In this document: positions 52,879 to 62,330 of the stretch, piece by piece
Numbering within the stretch: the first letter of the stretch is position 1
Layout of the letters: the number at the start of each line of letters is the position of its first letter
Assembly (NCBI RefSeq): GCF_004358205.1
Contig: NZ_SMYO01000004.1
Coordinates: 62,001 to 126,000 of the forward strand
Origin: Bacillus salipaludis
Lineage (GTDB): Bacteria > Bacillota > Bacilli > Bacillales_B > DSM-18226
Length of the DNA stretch: 64,000 bases
Reading direction: 5' to 3'
Program-made: the position numbers and the translations under genes
Notes under the pieces: model-generated
The model's input: only the letters and a program-made list of their open reading frames with translations
What the model was told of the DNA's origin: nothing
The model's database searches: none

Positions 52879-54264
52879 CTATTCATCCTCATCTTTCTTA
52901 TCTTTTTGCTGTTCCTGTAAGGCTTTGAGCAGCTCTTGCACATCAATTTTTCCATCTTTATTTAGGTCAGCCAGAATGCTATCCGGCGTGCTTTGTGGCG
53001 TTGGGGCAGGAGGAACAGGTGCCGGCGCCGGATTTGCTGCTACCGTAAGAGTCTGCTGTTTCGGTCTAAAGGCAAACGTGAAAACCAATAGTAAAATGAC
53101 TAAGAGCCCTGAAACACCATCGACAATATAGAAGAGGGTGCGGTAATCGGACCAAAGAATTTTACTGTCGTCGACCTTTTTCTCCGCATTGGTGATGTAT
53201 TGCTTGATTTCTGAATGATTCGGGTAAATCCGCTGGACGGCCTCAAATTTTTCTAAGGCATTTTTGTAATAACCGCCCCAATACAATTGAAGGCCTTCTT
53301 TGTAGAGGGTGTCGGTGTCACTCTTCGTATTTTTCGCACCTGCATCATTTACGAATTCTTTAACTGTATTAACCGGAACGGCAAAGTTAAAGCCTTGAAC
53401 CTCCTGGCCATTGACTGTGTCGCCTCTAAATGTTAATAAACCAACGATTTCTCCCTTTTCGTTCACCACTGGTCCGCCGCTATTTCCGTGGGTGGCGGCA
53501 GCATTTAGTTGAATCACTGGACTGCCTTGCTTCGTATTTTTTGAAGCGGTGGTAATCTGGCCGCTATTGGTTGTCGAAATTAACGAGGAATCTGGCGATA
53601 ATAGGTCCGAATCAGCCGCCGCCGGATACCCGCTGACCCAGATATTTTCTTGGTTTTGGATATTATCGGAGTTACCAAGCGTTAAAGTAGGGAAGTTTTT
53701 CCCTTCAATTTTGAGAACAGCTACGTCTTTGCCTTGATTGACAGGAGCACCGTAGGCTTTAATTTCCCCATCGAGAATGTCTCCGCCAGGTAAGATTACT
53801 TTTGTGACCATCTGAACGTCAGTGTAGAGATTATACTTAGCGAGATAATTTACGACAGCATTATAGTCGTAATTATAGGTTTTGGCGATTTGCTCGGCCA
53901 GCTGATGCATGGCTTCTGTGGCAACATCACCTTTTTCCATCTTGGAGATTTCTACTACATGGGCATTGGTTACGATATAGCCATTTGAACTAATAATTGC
54001 ACCGGACCCAGATCCGCCAATTACGGATTGATAGTTTAATTGTTTTAAAAAATCGTTGATATCTGCGTTATAGCCGTTATATTGCCAGCTGACAACGGCA
54101 TAGTTCACAATCCGTACAACGGCCGGACGGATGTACTCCGCAAGCTTTTGCCCGGTTTTTAAACTTCCAGTGGACGGCTTAATGCTCATAAGGAAGAAAG
54201 AAGTAACCATAACCGCAATAAGCAGCACACTGATTGGAATAGTAAAAATGGCTCGTTTTTTCAA
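52879..54264 (-). CDS. membrane-anchored S1C (trypsin-like) protease with TPR-like and EF-hand segments
   Basis: 461 aa. N-terminal membrane anchor (about 8-27), an S1C protease domain with His (TNAHVV, about 99), Asp (QGKDVAVLKI, about 180) and Ser (THGNSGGPVV, about 267), then a short TPR-like helical hairpin (about 325-370), a second membrane helix (about 380-402), a Pro/Ala-rich linker and a C-terminal dockerin-like EF-hand (LADLNKDGKIDVQELLKAL). No PDZ domain is seen, unlike DegP/HtrA. The N- and C-terminal anchors would place the protease outside and the EF-hand inside the cell. Substrate unknown. Confidence 0.85.
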   Translation of the reverse strand: MKKRAIFTIPISVLLIAVMVTSFFLMSIKPSTGSLKTGQKLAEYIRPAVVRIVNYAVVSWQYNGYNADINDFLKQLNYQSVIGGSGSGAIISSNGYIVTNAHVVEISKMEKGDVATEAMHQLAEQIAKTYNYDYNAVVNYLAKYNLYTDVQMVTKVILPGGDILDGEIKAYGAPVNQGKDVAVLKIEGKNFPTLTLGNSDNIQNQENIWVSGYPAAADSDLLSPDSSLISTTNSGQITTASKNTKQGSPVIQLNAAATHGNSGGPVVNEKGEIVGLLTFRGDTVNGQEVQGFNFAVPVNTVKEFVNDAGAKNTKSDTDTLYKEGLQLYWGGYYKNALEKFEAVQRIYPNHSEIKQYITNAEKKVDDSKILWSDYRTLFYIVDGVSGLLVILLLVFTFAFRPKQQTLTVAANPAPAPVPPAPTPQSTPDSILADLNKDGKIDVQELLKALQEQQKDKKDEDE

Positions 54265-54351
54265 AAAGGAAACACCCCTTAATCAAATTTTCCACCTCAG
54301 CAATATATTCAGGGAACAGACAAATGTAGTTTTGTACACAAAAAAATAAGC

Positions 54352-54406
54352 GGTGCCTGTCACCGCTCGTGGACTTTTTGGGTGTTTTGTGCGTTTGGAG
54401 TGGACA
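54352..54406. repeat. class B element (copy 7, divergent)
   Basis: GGTGCCTGTCACC (loop reversed), GCTCGTGGAC, GTGCGTTTGGAGTGGACAT. Intergenic, upstream of the S1C protease gene. Confidence 0.85.
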
Positions 54407-54455
54407 TGACTGATTAAATCCCAATCCAATCGTATCCAACCCGTTGCATTATGCG

Positions 54456-55340
54456 TTATTTGATTTCGGCACCTGTTTCTGGTCCTGCATATATTTGTAC
54501 TTTTCCAAGTTGTTTTGTTTGGATGATATAGACATTTGGCCAAGTCTCACCTAGAATTTCGTATTGGAGTCCGCCATATTTACTTGGACGCAATTGATCA
54601 GGCAGGGCATTTTTCTTGATTGGATCTTTATTAAGCGGGTAAATTCTCCAGGAATCGGCTGAAGCCGGCAGGTAAAGTGTCTTCTTTTTACTGTCAGTGC
54701 TCTCTTTTGTATAGGATGATGAAGAAGAGGCCGGCCGCTGTAAAGCCTTTTTAGAATCTGAAGCTGTTTTCGTTGTCGTTTTTGTTGTTTTTGTCAACTT
54801 ATGGAGGTTGAGTGCTTTAGCGAGTCCATTTACATGTCCGCGTGCTACGTTGTTTATCCAATCTGGATCCTTCATTTTTGCTAAGTCATTGGTATTGTCA
54901 ATAAAACCATTTTCCGACAGCATCGCATCCATGTTAGATTCCCGAAGAACGTGGTAGTTTGCTTTCTTTATACCACGATCGATAAGATCGTTTAATTTAA
55001 TGACTTCCTTATGAATGGTCCGCTGAATTTCTGCTGTCCGTGAATTGTTGGAAAGAAGGTCATGAATATAATCCTCGTAGCCGGTTCCACCGCCTGAATT
55101 AATGTGAACAGCCAAGTAAAAATCAGCACCCCAAGCATTCGCCATATCAGTCCGTTCCTCGAGGGAAACCGTTTGGTCGCCGGTTCTGCTCATTTTGACT
55201 GTGGCATTCTCATATTCATCTTCTAACATATCGCGAATTCTTGTGGCAATTTTATGAGTGACATCTTTCTCGGCTAGACCAGTTCCGGTTGCTCCCGGGT
55301 CACTTCCACCATGACCGGGGTCAACAAATATCTTTACCAT
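54456..55340 (-). CDS. N-acetylmuramoyl-L-alanine amidase (CwlC-like)
   Basis: 294 aa Amidase_3 enzyme that cleaves the amide bond between muramic acid and the peptide stem. Zinc ligands: His in FVDPGHGGSDPGA (about residue 10), Glu in GLAEKD (about 24) and His in LAVHINSGGG (about 79); the catalytic Glu is in MLSENGFIDN (about 141). The C-terminal part (about 185-294) has a Thr/Ser/Lys-rich linker and an SH3-like wall-binding domain. No signal peptide is seen, as in CwlC, which acts in the mother cell during spore release. The ATG at 55340 follows AGAGGTGA with 6-nt spacing. Confidence 0.88.
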   Translation of the reverse strand: MVKIFVDPGHGGSDPGATGTGLAEKDVTHKIATRIRDMLEDEYENATVKMSRTGDQTVSLEERTDMANAWGADFYLAVHINSGGGTGYEDYIHDLLSNNSRTAEIQRTIHKEVIKLNDLIDRGIKKANYHVLRESNMDAMLSENGFIDNTNDLAKMKDPDWINNVARGHVNGLAKALNLHKLTKTTKTTTKTASDSKKALQRPASSSSSYTKESTDSKKKTLYLPASADSWRIYPLNKDPIKKNALPDQLRPSKYGGLQYEILGETWPNVYIIQTKQLGKVQIYAGPETGAEIK

Positions 55341-55435
55341 ATTTATCACCTCTTAATTTTATATGTAAGCGGCCAAACTCCCGTTATAGGTCTATCGAAC
55401 TGAAAAAAGATGGTGAAAAATAAGTGACAATATAA

Positions 55436-55490
55436 GGTGACAGGCACCACCAGTGGACAAATCATCAAATTTGTCCGTTCAGAGTGGACA
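55436..55490. repeat. class B element (copy 8, divergent)
   Basis: GGTGACAGGCACCACCAGTGGAC and ATTTGTCCGTTCAGAGTGGACA. Here the inner stem is longer: GGACAAAT pairs with ATTTGTCC. Confidence 0.85.
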
Positions 55491-55535
55491 GTAGTTTTTT
55501 AGATTGCCAAGTTTCTTAAAAACGATATCTATCTT

Positions 55536-55590
55536 AAAAAAAGAGGCTGTTCCAAAGTCTGCCAAGCAACGGCAAATGGAACAGCCTCAA
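55536..55590 (-). terminator. terminator of the ycsI-like gene
   Basis: GAGGCTGTTCCA...TGGAACAGCCTC, 12-bp stem followed by TTTTTTT on the minus strand. Confidence 0.9.
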
Positions 55591-55595
55591 ATTTA

Positions 55596-56387
55596 TTATA
55601 AAACACTAAACCTCTCATCTCGAACATCGCTGATAAACATATGTCCAGGTGCGTGGGTAATCATGATGGACGGTTTACTTTTCATTGCTACCGCTTGTGG
55701 TGTAACACCACAAGCCCAAAATACCGGAATTTCTCCGTCCTTAATGGTTACAGCATCCCCAAAGTCAGGCTTAGAAACATCAGCAATCCCAATCTGACTT
55801 GGATCGCCAATATGAATCGGAGATCCATGCACAGCTGGAAACCGTGAAGTAATTTGAACCGCACGAATCGCGTCCTCCGGTTTCATCGGCCGCATGCTGA
55901 CCACCGTTGGTCCTTCAAACACACCGGCCCGTTCACATGGAATATTCGTCTTGTACATCGGAACATTACAATTCTCCTCAATATGACGAACCGGAATCCC
56001 ACTTTCCATAAGCGGTGTCTCGAAGGTAAAACTGCATCCTAGCAAGAAACCAACCATATCATCTTCCCAATACTCCGATATATCCGTTACCTCTTCAGTA
56101 AAAACACCATCTCGGTAAATCCAATACCGAGGGATATCCATCCGAATATCAGCATTCTGAGCAATTTTCTCAGGAACAAAGGACCCTGGTTCCGTCACAT
56201 CCAGGAGCGGACATGGCTTAGGATTTCGCTGGCAAAATAATAGAAAATCAAATGCATATTCCTTCTTTAAAATCACTAGATTCGCTTGTGTGAACCCTTT
56301 TGACATCCCCGCAGTAGGACCTGTAATCGTTTGACGACGAATCAATTCCCTTATTTCTTCAGGAGACATATTTCCAAAGTCACTCAT
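55596..56387 (-). CDS. ycsI: DUF1445 putative hydro-lyase (YcsI-like)
   Basis: 263 aa member of the DUF1445 family (YcsI), related to D-glutamate cyclase, which interconverts D-glutamate and 5-oxo-D-proline. Conserved segments are KGFTQANLVILKKEYAFDFL (about residues 30-49), GSFVPEKIAQNADIRMDIPRY, NCNVPMYKTNIPC and WACGVTPQAV (about 225). The ATG at 56387 follows AAGGAAGGG; the frame extends 17 codons further without a better site. It ends the minus-strand unit pxpA-ycsG-ycsI. A role in feeding 5-oxoproline to the neighbouring oxoprolinase fits the context. Confidence 0.85.
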   Translation of the reverse strand: MSDFGNMSPEEIRELIRRQTITGPTAGMSKGFTQANLVILKKEYAFDFLLFCQRNPKPCPLLDVTEPGSFVPEKIAQNADIRMDIPRYWIYRDGVFTEEVTDISEYWEDDMVGFLLGCSFTFETPLMESGIPVRHIEENCNVPMYKTNIPCERAGVFEGPTVVSMRPMKPEDAIRAVQITSRFPAVHGSPIHIGDPSQIGIADVSKPDFGDAVTIKDGEIPVFWACGVTPQAVAMKSKPSIMITHAPGHMFISDVRDERFSVL

Positions 56388-56409
56388 TTTAACCCTTCCT
56401 TTATGAAAT

Positions 56410-57654
56410 CTATTTAAAAAGCAAAGGAATTTGTTCAATTAAAGTATCGATTCCTAAATACCCCATGACCACAACTACGATTCCACCAGTAATCGTCAGC
56501 CACAGTGGATGTTTATATTCTCCAACCACATTTTTCTTATAAACCCCAATTAACAAGGTTCCTAATGCAATTGGTAAAATTAGTGCATTGAGGGCACCTA
56601 CCAAAAGTAAAATTTTAACCGGTTTGCCAACCAACGTAAATGTCAAAGTGGAAACCAAGATAAATATGATAATAATCCAATTGTGATATTTCTCAATCAC
56701 GGGACTAAAAGAACGAATAAATGAGACCGAAGTATATGCTGCTCCTACAACAGAAGTAATCGCAGCTGCCCACATGATGATTCCAAACATACGGTAACCG
56801 ATCTGCCCTGCAGCTAATTGAAAAACGGAAGCCGGAGGATTTGCTGCATCAATTTGTAGACCCTTTGAAACCACGCCAAGTACTGCTAAGAATAAGGCAA
56901 CACGCATCAAACCTGTTACAACAATGCCAGTTACGGAACTTTTTGTCACCTCTGGTATGGATTCAACCCCTTTAATTCCGGCATCTAACAAACGATGTCC
57001 GCCGGCAAAGGTAATGTATCCGCCAACTGTCCCGCCAACTAGCGTTACGATGGCAAAAATGCTAATTTTTTCTGGTGCAACCGTATTGACTATTGCTTCC
57101 CCAACAGGAGGAGAGGTGATGAAAGCAACATAAATCATTAAGAGGATCATGATGGCACCGGCAACTTGGGCAACCTTGTCCATCGCTTTGCCTGCTTCTT
57201 TTACAAGGAAAATAAAAATTGCAAACGCAGCACTAATGATAGCGCCGGTTTTTGGATCCAACCCGAGCATCGCATTTAGTCCAAGACCTGCTCCGGCGAC
57301 ATTTCCAATATTAAAGGCAAGACCGCCAAGAACAATCAGTACGGCTAAAAAGACTCCTAGTCCGGGTAAAACCTTATTGGCGATCTCTTGGCCGCGCAAT
57401 CCGGAAACCACGATAATCCGCCAAATATTGATCTGTGCAAAAGCATCAAGAAGTAATGATAGTAAGATGACAAACGCAAAACTTGCAGCCAATTGCTGCG
57501 TAAAAACAGTTGTTTGTGTTAAAAAACCGGGGCCAATAGCGGATGTAGCCATTAAAAAAGCGGCTCCCATCAAAACACTTGTGCTGGTTTTCTTTTTCTT
57601 TTTTGCTTTTTCTGCTGCTACATTTTCTTCGACTTCTACTTTTTTCGCGATCAT
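56410..57654 (-). CDS. ycsG: NRAMP-family membrane transporter (YcsG-like)
   Basis: 414 aa integral membrane protein with about 11 helices of the NRAMP type. The N-terminal segment MATSAIGPGFLTQTTVF carries the first unwound helix region; the canonical metal-binding DPGN motif of true Mn/Fe carriers is replaced by AIGPGF, so metal transport is unlikely. B. subtilis YcsG sits in the same gene context. It probably imports 5-oxoproline or a related lactam, an inference from the operon. It lies between pxpA (16 nt) and ycsI (22 nt). Confidence 0.83.
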   Translation of the reverse strand: MIAKKVEVEENVAAEKAKKKKKTSTSVLMGAAFLMATSAIGPGFLTQTTVFTQQLAASFAFVILLSLLLDAFAQINIWRIIVVSGLRGQEIANKVLPGLGVFLAVLIVLGGLAFNIGNVAGAGLGLNAMLGLDPKTGAIISAAFAIFIFLVKEAGKAMDKVAQVAGAIMILLMIYVAFITSPPVGEAIVNTVAPEKISIFAIVTLVGGTVGGYITFAGGHRLLDAGIKGVESIPEVTKSSVTGIVVTGLMRVALFLAVLGVVSKGLQIDAANPPASVFQLAAGQIGYRMFGIIMWAAAITSVVGAAYTSVSFIRSFSPVIEKYHNWIIIIFILVSTLTFTLVGKPVKILLLVGALNALILPIALGTLLIGVYKKNVVGEYKHPLWLTITGGIVVVVMGYLGIDTLIEQIPLLFK

Positions 57655-57670
57655 TTAGTTTCCTCCCAAT

Positions 57671-58435
57671 CTATGTGCTGATGGATGATACAGCGATATC
57701 ATTTCGCTCTAATGTCTCTTTAATATATTTTGCAAAAGCAAGTGCATGTTCGCCATCACCATGGATGCAAACCGTATCTGCTTTTAATGAAACTTCTGTA
57801 TTTTGCTGTGACGTTACTTTTCCTTCTGTCACCATTTTTATTACTTGTGTGACCGATTTTTCTTGATCAGTAATTAAGGCATCCGACTGCGACCTGGAGG
57901 TCAACGTACCGTCTGTCTGATAGGTGCGGTCAGCGAAAACTTCATGCGCAGTTACAAGACCCAGCTTTTCTCCGGCCTTCACCAATTCACTTCCGGAAAG
58001 TCCGAATAAGACCAATTCAGGGGAAACATCATAGACCGCTTGGGCAATGGCTTCTGCGAGCAATGCATCCTTTGCTGCCATATTGTATAAGGCACCGTGA
58101 GGTTTTACGTGCTGCATACTCTCGTTATATACAGATAAAAAACCTTGAAGAGCCCCGATTTGATAGACCGCCATGTCATAGGCTTCCTGTGGGGTAATCT
58201 TCATTTCCCTGCGGCCAAAGCCATTTAAATCTGGCAGTCCGGGATGTGCGCCGATTTTCACCTGATTTTCAATCGCAAGTTTGACCGTTTCTCTCATTAC
58301 ACTCGGGTCCCCAGCATGAAAACCACAAGCGATATTTGCAGATGTCACATACTTTAAAATTTCTTTCTGTTCGGCTAAGCGATATCTGCCAAAACTCTCT
58401 CCAATATCGCAATTTAAGTCCACTTTAAATCCCAT
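57671..58435 (-). CDS. pxpA: 5-oxoprolinase subunit A (PxpA, LamB/YcsF family)
   Basis: 254 aa LamB/YcsF family protein. With PxpB and PxpC it forms the widespread bacterial ATP-dependent 5-oxoprolinase, opening the 5-oxoproline ring to glutamate. Typical segments: [14 protein letters not shown] at the start, [19 protein letters not shown] block (about 35-50), [17 protein letters not shown] (about 66) and [10 protein letters not shown] (about 120), holding likely metal ligands. The ATG at 58435 is chosen because AAGGAGGATAAC precedes it; a longer frame to 58498 has none. Divergent from pxpB across a region with three similar motifs. Confidence 0.9.
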   Translation of the reverse strand: MGFKVDLNCDIGESFGRYRLAEQKEILKYVTSANIACGFHAGDPSVMRETVKLAIENQVKIGAHPGLPDLNGFGRREMKITPQEAYDMAVYQIGALQGFLSVYNESMQHVKPHGALYNMAAKDALLAEAIAQAVYDVSPELVLFGLSGSELVKAGEKLGLVTAHEVFADRTYQTDGTLTSRSQSDALITDQEKSVTQVIKMVTEGKVTSQQNTEVSLKADTVCIHGDGEHALAFAKYIKETLERNDIAVSSIST

Positions 58436-58516
58436 GTTATCCTCCTTATATTTTTTATTGGAACCTACCAAACTCCACTTTTTATAAAGCGTTTTCATTT
58501 GAAAAATGGAGTTTAG

Positions 58517-58715
58517 TTCCGAAATTAGGAATTGCAGTTTTAAAATTTAAATTTATTCTATCATAAAATAAAAAATCTGAGTAGACAGAAATCAGGAATT
58601 TTCTAAAAATATAAAAAGGGATAATTTTTATACAATAAACAGCTTGTTTTTTAAATTCCGAATATTATAATGATTGTATATCCATTTTTTAAAACATAAG
58701 TTCCGAATATAGAAA
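58517..58715. promoter_or_regulatory. divergent pxpA/pxpB control region with repeated TTCCGAA motifs
   Basis: Three related sites: TTCCGAAATTAGGAA (58517-58531), TTCCGAATATTATAA (58656-58670) and TTCCGAATATAGAAA (58701-58715). The first is a TTCC-N7-GGAA palindrome like the one in front of ddaH, also controlled by an IclR-type regulator. Likely operators of the KipR-like protein at 62329; that is inferred. Confidence 0.6.
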
Positions 58716-58732
58716 CTATCGGAGGTTTTACA

Positions 58733-59467
58733 ATGTGTTCTCGTATAAATGAAACCGTCATCAAACCTTTAGGTGATGCAGCCCTGATTGTCCAATTCGG
58801 GGATGAAATCAGTCCGGCCATTCAACAAAAGGTTCAGGCCTTCTCAGCCATGGTAAACCATCACCCATTTGAGGGCTTTGTAGAGTCCGTACCCGCTTTT
58901 ACGAATGTTACCATCTATTACAATCCGGTGGTCGTGCACCATTCCATCGTGAATCCTCAACCAATGACTCCATTTCAAAAAGTGAGTGCAAACCTCAATG
59001 ATTTACTGGAGCGAATGGATGATCAGCAGGTTTTTGAGGGGAGATTGGTGGAAATTCCCGTTCTCTATGGGGGAGAATATGGGCCGGATTTAGAATATGT
59101 AGCTTCTTTTCACAAAATATCAGCCGAAGAAGTAATCCAAATTCATACTGAAAGTGAATGTTTGGTGTATATGATTGGATTCGCTCCAGGGTTTCCATTT
59201 ATGGGAGGAATGGACGAAAGAATTGCAACTCCCCGAAGAGAAAGCCCAAGAACCGCGATTGTCCCAGGTTCAGTCGGAATTGCCGGTAAGCAGACGGGCA
59301 TTTATCCATTGGAAACGCCCGGTGGATGGCAAATTATCGGCCGTACACCGCTTGATTTATTTCGGCCGGATCTAACACCTCCGACCTTACTAAAAGCTGG
59401 AGATAAAATTAAATTTTTCTCGATTTCTCCTGAGGAATTTAACGCCTATAAGGAGGGGAGCAAATGA
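58733..59467 (+). CDS. pxpB: 5-oxoprolinase subunit B (PxpB, KipI-like)
   Basis: 244 aa protein of the allophanate hydrolase subunit 1 (AHS1) family, called KipI in B. subtilis. Motifs: PLGDAALIVQFGD (about residue 12), YMIGFAPGFPFMGGMDERI (about 144) and GSVGIAGKQTGIYPLETPGGWQIIGRTP (about 180, listed here in parts: GSVGIAGKQTGIYP and GGWQIIGRTP). Together with PxpC it forms a module homologous to the carboxyltransferase part of urea carboxylase. Starts the plus-strand operon with CGGAGG before the ATG and overlaps pxpC by 4 nt. Confidence 0.9.
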   Translation: MCSRINETVIKPLGDAALIVQFGDEISPAIQQKVQAFSAMVNHHPFEGFVESVPAFTNVTIYYNPVVVHHSIVNPQPMTPFQKVSANLNDLLERMDDQQVFEGRLVEIPVLYGGEYGPDLEYVASFHKISAEEVIQIHTESECLVYMIGFAPGFPFMGGMDERIATPRRESPRTAIVPGSVGIAGKQTGIYPLETPGGWQIIGRTPLDLFRPDLTPPTLLKAGDKIKFFSISPEEFNAYKEGSK

Positions 59468-60456
59468 CAGTAAAAGTACTTCACCCGGGACTCCTAACAA
59501 CCATACAAGACTTGGGGAGATATGGTTCACAAAAATATGGTGTCATTGTCAGCGGAACGATGGATTCTTATTCACTCCGGGCAGCGAATCTGCTTGTTGG
59601 AAATAAAGAAAATGAAGGGGCCATGGAAATCACCTTATTCGGCACTTCACTTTTATTTGAAGAGGAACGGATCATCGCGATTACCGGTGGCGATTTACAG
59701 GCCGTGATAGACGGTAAAAAAGCAGCAACTTGGCGGCCGATTTTGGTCAGAAAAGGGTCTGTCTTACAATTCAAATCCGCAATCTATGGGTGCCGCGCCT
59801 ATGTTGCCTTTGCCGGCGGGATTGCTGTTCCTGAAGTGATGGGAAGCAAAAGCACCTATCTTCGCGCAGGAATTGGCGGTTTTAAAGGCAGGGCTTTACA
59901 AAAAGAGGATATCCTAGATTTCGGTGAGATGAATGATCGGAGTCATTCTATCAACGCAAAATTAAAAAAATTGGAATGCAACCCGTCCTGGTCCGTCAAC
60001 TATACAAAGCTAGTTAACTTACAGCAGACGCAGACGATTCGTGTGATCAGGGGCACCGAGTTTGAACGGTTTGATGAAAAAAGTAAAACCAGCCTGTTTC
60101 AGGAACCGTTTAAGCTCACAACCCAAGCCGATCGGATGGGCTATCGCATTGAAGGCCCGCAGCTTTCATTAAAAAAGAAATTTGAATTATTGTCTGAAGG
60201 GGTCACATTTGGAACGATTCAAGTCCCGCCTAACGGGAACCCAATTGTCCTAATGGCGGACCGGCAGACAACTGGCGGCTATCCCAAAATAGGGCAGATT
60301 ATTTCAGCTGATTTACCAAGCATGGGGCAACTGCAGCCGAATGCCGTCATTCATTTTAAAGAAATTTCCCATGAAGAAGCGGAAAAAGAGCTAATAGCAA
60401 AGGAAAAAATCATCGATGAAATAAAAGTAGGAATCCGCTTTAAAATACTCGGATGA
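59464..60456 (+). CDS. pxpC: 5-oxoprolinase subunit C (PxpC, KipA-like)
   Basis: 330 aa protein of the AHS2 family (KipA). Motifs: HPGLLTTIQDLGRYGSQKYG (about residues 7-26), SGTMDSYSLRAANLLVGN (about 30) and TTGGYPKIGQIISADLPSMG (about 268). Pairs with PxpB as in the split KipI-KipA module. ATGA overlaps join it to pxpB upstream, and its stop lies 14 nt before the BCCP gene start, so it is co-translated with the biotin proteins. In urea carboxylase the equivalent domains hold the carboxyltransferase active site. Confidence 0.9.
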   Translation: MTVKVLHPGLLTTIQDLGRYGSQKYGVIVSGTMDSYSLRAANLLVGNKENEGAMEITLFGTSLLFEEERIIAITGGDLQAVIDGKKAATWRPILVRKGSVLQFKSAIYGCRAYVAFAGGIAVPEVMGSKSTYLRAGIGGFKGRALQKEDILDFGEMNDRSHSINAKLKKLECNPSWSVNYTKLVNLQQTQTIRVIRGTEFERFDEKSKTSLFQEPFKLTTQADRMGYRIEGPQLSLKKKFELLSEGVTFGTIQVPPNGNPIVLMADRQTTGGYPKIGQIISADLPSMGQLQPNAVIHFKEISHEEAEKELIAKEKIIDEIKVGIRFKILG

Positions 60457-60470
60457 GAGGAAACAAAATC

Positions 60471-60920
60471 ATGAAATGGAATGAACTAAAGGAACTAATC
60501 GAAATACTCGATCACTCTTCTTTAGATGTATTAAAGATAGAGAATCAGGAGATCAAATTATACTTTCAAAAACATGATGCCGCAACTATTGATTTTACAG
60601 AACAGCAAACGAAAACAACTGAATCCGTGACAGCGGTTGTGGAATCAGAAAAACCTGCTCCCAAAAGAGAAGAAGGTTTACACCAAATCAAGTCCCCAAT
60701 GATTGGCGCATTTTATTCCCGTTCCAATCCCGATACAGACCCTTTTGTACAGGTAGGAACCGTTATTGAAAAAAATCAGACACTTTGTGTATTAGAAGCT
60801 ATGAAACTATTTAATGAAGTCGTCTCAGATGTAGAGGGAGAAATCATTGAAATTTTAGTGAAAGATGGGCAGATCATCGAATTTGGTCAGCCTCTGTTTT
60901 TAGTGAAGGTTGGTGGCTGA
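60471..60920 (+). CDS. biotin carboxyl carrier protein (AccB-like)
   Basis: 149 aa. N-terminal helical part (about 1-60), an acidic/Thr-rich linker, and a biotinyl domain (about 75-149) with the biotin-attachment motif [10 protein letters not shown] and the partner segment [19 protein letters not shown]. Resembles AccB of acetyl-CoA carboxylase but is encoded with pxpB/pxpC and a biotin carboxylase, without AccA/AccD. The ATG at 60471 follows AGAGGAAA with 7-nt spacing; a start at 60453 overlaps pxpC by 4 nt. It would carry carboxybiotin between the carboxylase and the PxpB/PxpC module. Confidence 0.9.
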   Translation: MKWNELKELIEILDHSSLDVLKIENQEIKLYFQKHDAATIDFTEQQTKTTESVTAVVESEKPAPKREEGLHQIKSPMIGAFYSRSNPDTDPFVQVGTVIEKNQTLCVLEAMKLFNEVVSDVEGEIIEILVKDGQIIEFGQPLFLVKVGG

Positions 60921-60921
60921 T

Positions 60922-62280
60922 TTGCTAAAAAAAATCCTTATTGCCAATCGCGGGGAAATCGCAGTCCGGATTATTCGTGCATGTAAAGAAATGGAGATTA
61001 AAACGGTTGCTGTTTTTTCGGAAGCGGATCGGGAGGCGCTCCATGTGAAACTTGCAGATGAATCGTACTGTATCGGCAGAGCGCCTTCAAAAGAAAGCTA
61101 CCTAAATGTGGAGGCTATTCTCGGTATAGCCACCTTAACAAAAGTAGATGGAATCCATCCTGGGTATGGATTTCTTGCCGAAAATGCGGATTTCGCTGAA
61201 TATTGCCGTAAGTGCGACATTGAATTTATCGGTCCATCCCCAGAATCGATTCGAAAAATGGGTATCAAGGATGTTGCGAGAGACACGATGAAAAAAGCTG
61301 GTGTCCCGATTGTACCCGGTTCAAATGGAACGATAAAGGATTGTGCAGATGGTTTAGAGATTGCTAGAAAAATAGGCTTTCCGGTCATCATTAAAGCCAC
61401 TGCAGGCGGGGGTGGAAAAGGAATCCGTGTTGCGCGCAATGAAGGGGAATTAACAAAAGGAATTGAAATGACCCAGCAGGAAGCGAAAACCGCATTCGGA
61501 AATCAGGAAGTGTATTTAGAAAAATTCATCGAAGATTTTCGTCATATTGAAATTCAGATTCTTGCAGATACATACGGAAATGTCATCCACTTAGGGGAAC
61601 GCGATTGTACGATTCAGCGGAGAATGCAAAAACTTGTGGAAGAAACCCCGTCGCCAGCACTTTCAGCGAAAACCCGGGAAAAGATGGGGGAAGCGGCTGT
61701 TCAAGCAGCAAAAGCGGTTGAGTACGTTGGTGCGGGAACAGTTGAATTTATCTATGATTATAAAGAAGATCGTTTCTATTTTATGGAGATGAATACGCGG
61801 ATTCAGGTAGAGCATCCGGTTACAGAGATGGTCACAGGGGTTGATTTGATTCAAGAACAAATTCGTATTGCTTCTGGCGAGTCGATTAAGTTGAAGCAAG
61901 AGGATGTCGACATGGACGGCTGGGCGATTGAATGCAGAATTAATGCTGAAAATCCTGCCAAAAACTTCATGCCTTCACCAGGTAAAATTGAAGAATATCG
62001 CTTACCGGGGGGGTTTGGGGTACGGGTCGATTCAGCCATCTATGCCGGCTACCAAATCCCACCGTTTTATGATTCGATGGTCGCCAAATTAATTGTTCAT
62101 GGGCGGACAAGAAACGAAGCGATTAAGAAAATGCTTCGTGCTTTAGAGGAGTTTACGGTAAAAGGGGTAGCGACAACGATTCCATTCCATCAAGTACTTC
62201 TGAAAAATGATGTTTTTACCAGTGGAGAATTTAATACAAATTTTCTTGAGACTTACTCATTAGAGATAAAAGACTATTAA
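60922..62280 (+). CDS. biotin carboxylase (AccC-like)
   Basis: 452 aa ATP-grasp enzyme that carboxylates biotin on its carrier protein using ATP and bicarbonate. N-terminal [18 protein letters not shown], the Gly-rich ATP loop [14 protein letters not shown] (about residue 158), and the catalytic [17 protein letters not shown] (about 288) are intact. The TTG at 60922 is preferred as it begins [11 protein letters not shown] and has GGTGG 5 nt upstream; an in-frame TTG at 60910 overlaps the BCCP gene. Last gene of the operon before a strong terminator. It is most likely dedicated to the PxpB/PxpC-linked reaction or a second acetyl-CoA carboxylase copy. Confidence 0.9.
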   Translation: MLKKILIANRGEIAVRIIRACKEMEIKTVAVFSEADREALHVKLADESYCIGRAPSKESYLNVEAILGIATLTKVDGIHPGYGFLAENADFAEYCRKCDIEFIGPSPESIRKMGIKDVARDTMKKAGVPIVPGSNGTIKDCADGLEIARKIGFPVIIKATAGGGGKGIRVARNEGELTKGIEMTQQEAKTAFGNQEVYLEKFIEDFRHIEIQILADTYGNVIHLGERDCTIQRRMQKLVEETPSPALSAKTREKMGEAAVQAAKAVEYVGAGTVEFIYDYKEDRFYFMEMNTRIQVEHPVTEMVTGVDLIQEQIRIASGESIKLKQEDVDMDGWAIECRINAENPAKNFMPSPGKIEEYRLPGGFGVRVDSAIYAGYQIPPFYDSMVAKLIVHGRTRNEAIKKMLRALEEFTVKGVATTIPFHQVLLKNDVFTSGEFNTNFLETYSLEIKDY

Positions 62281-62330
62281 AAAAACATCCTCTATTTCCT
62301 GTTAAACCAGGTACATAGAGGATGTTTTTT
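62280..62330. terminator. strong bidirectional terminator
   Basis: AAAAAACATCCTCTAT...ATAGAGGATGTTTTTT, between the biotin carboxylase gene and the convergent iclR gene. Confidence 0.9.
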
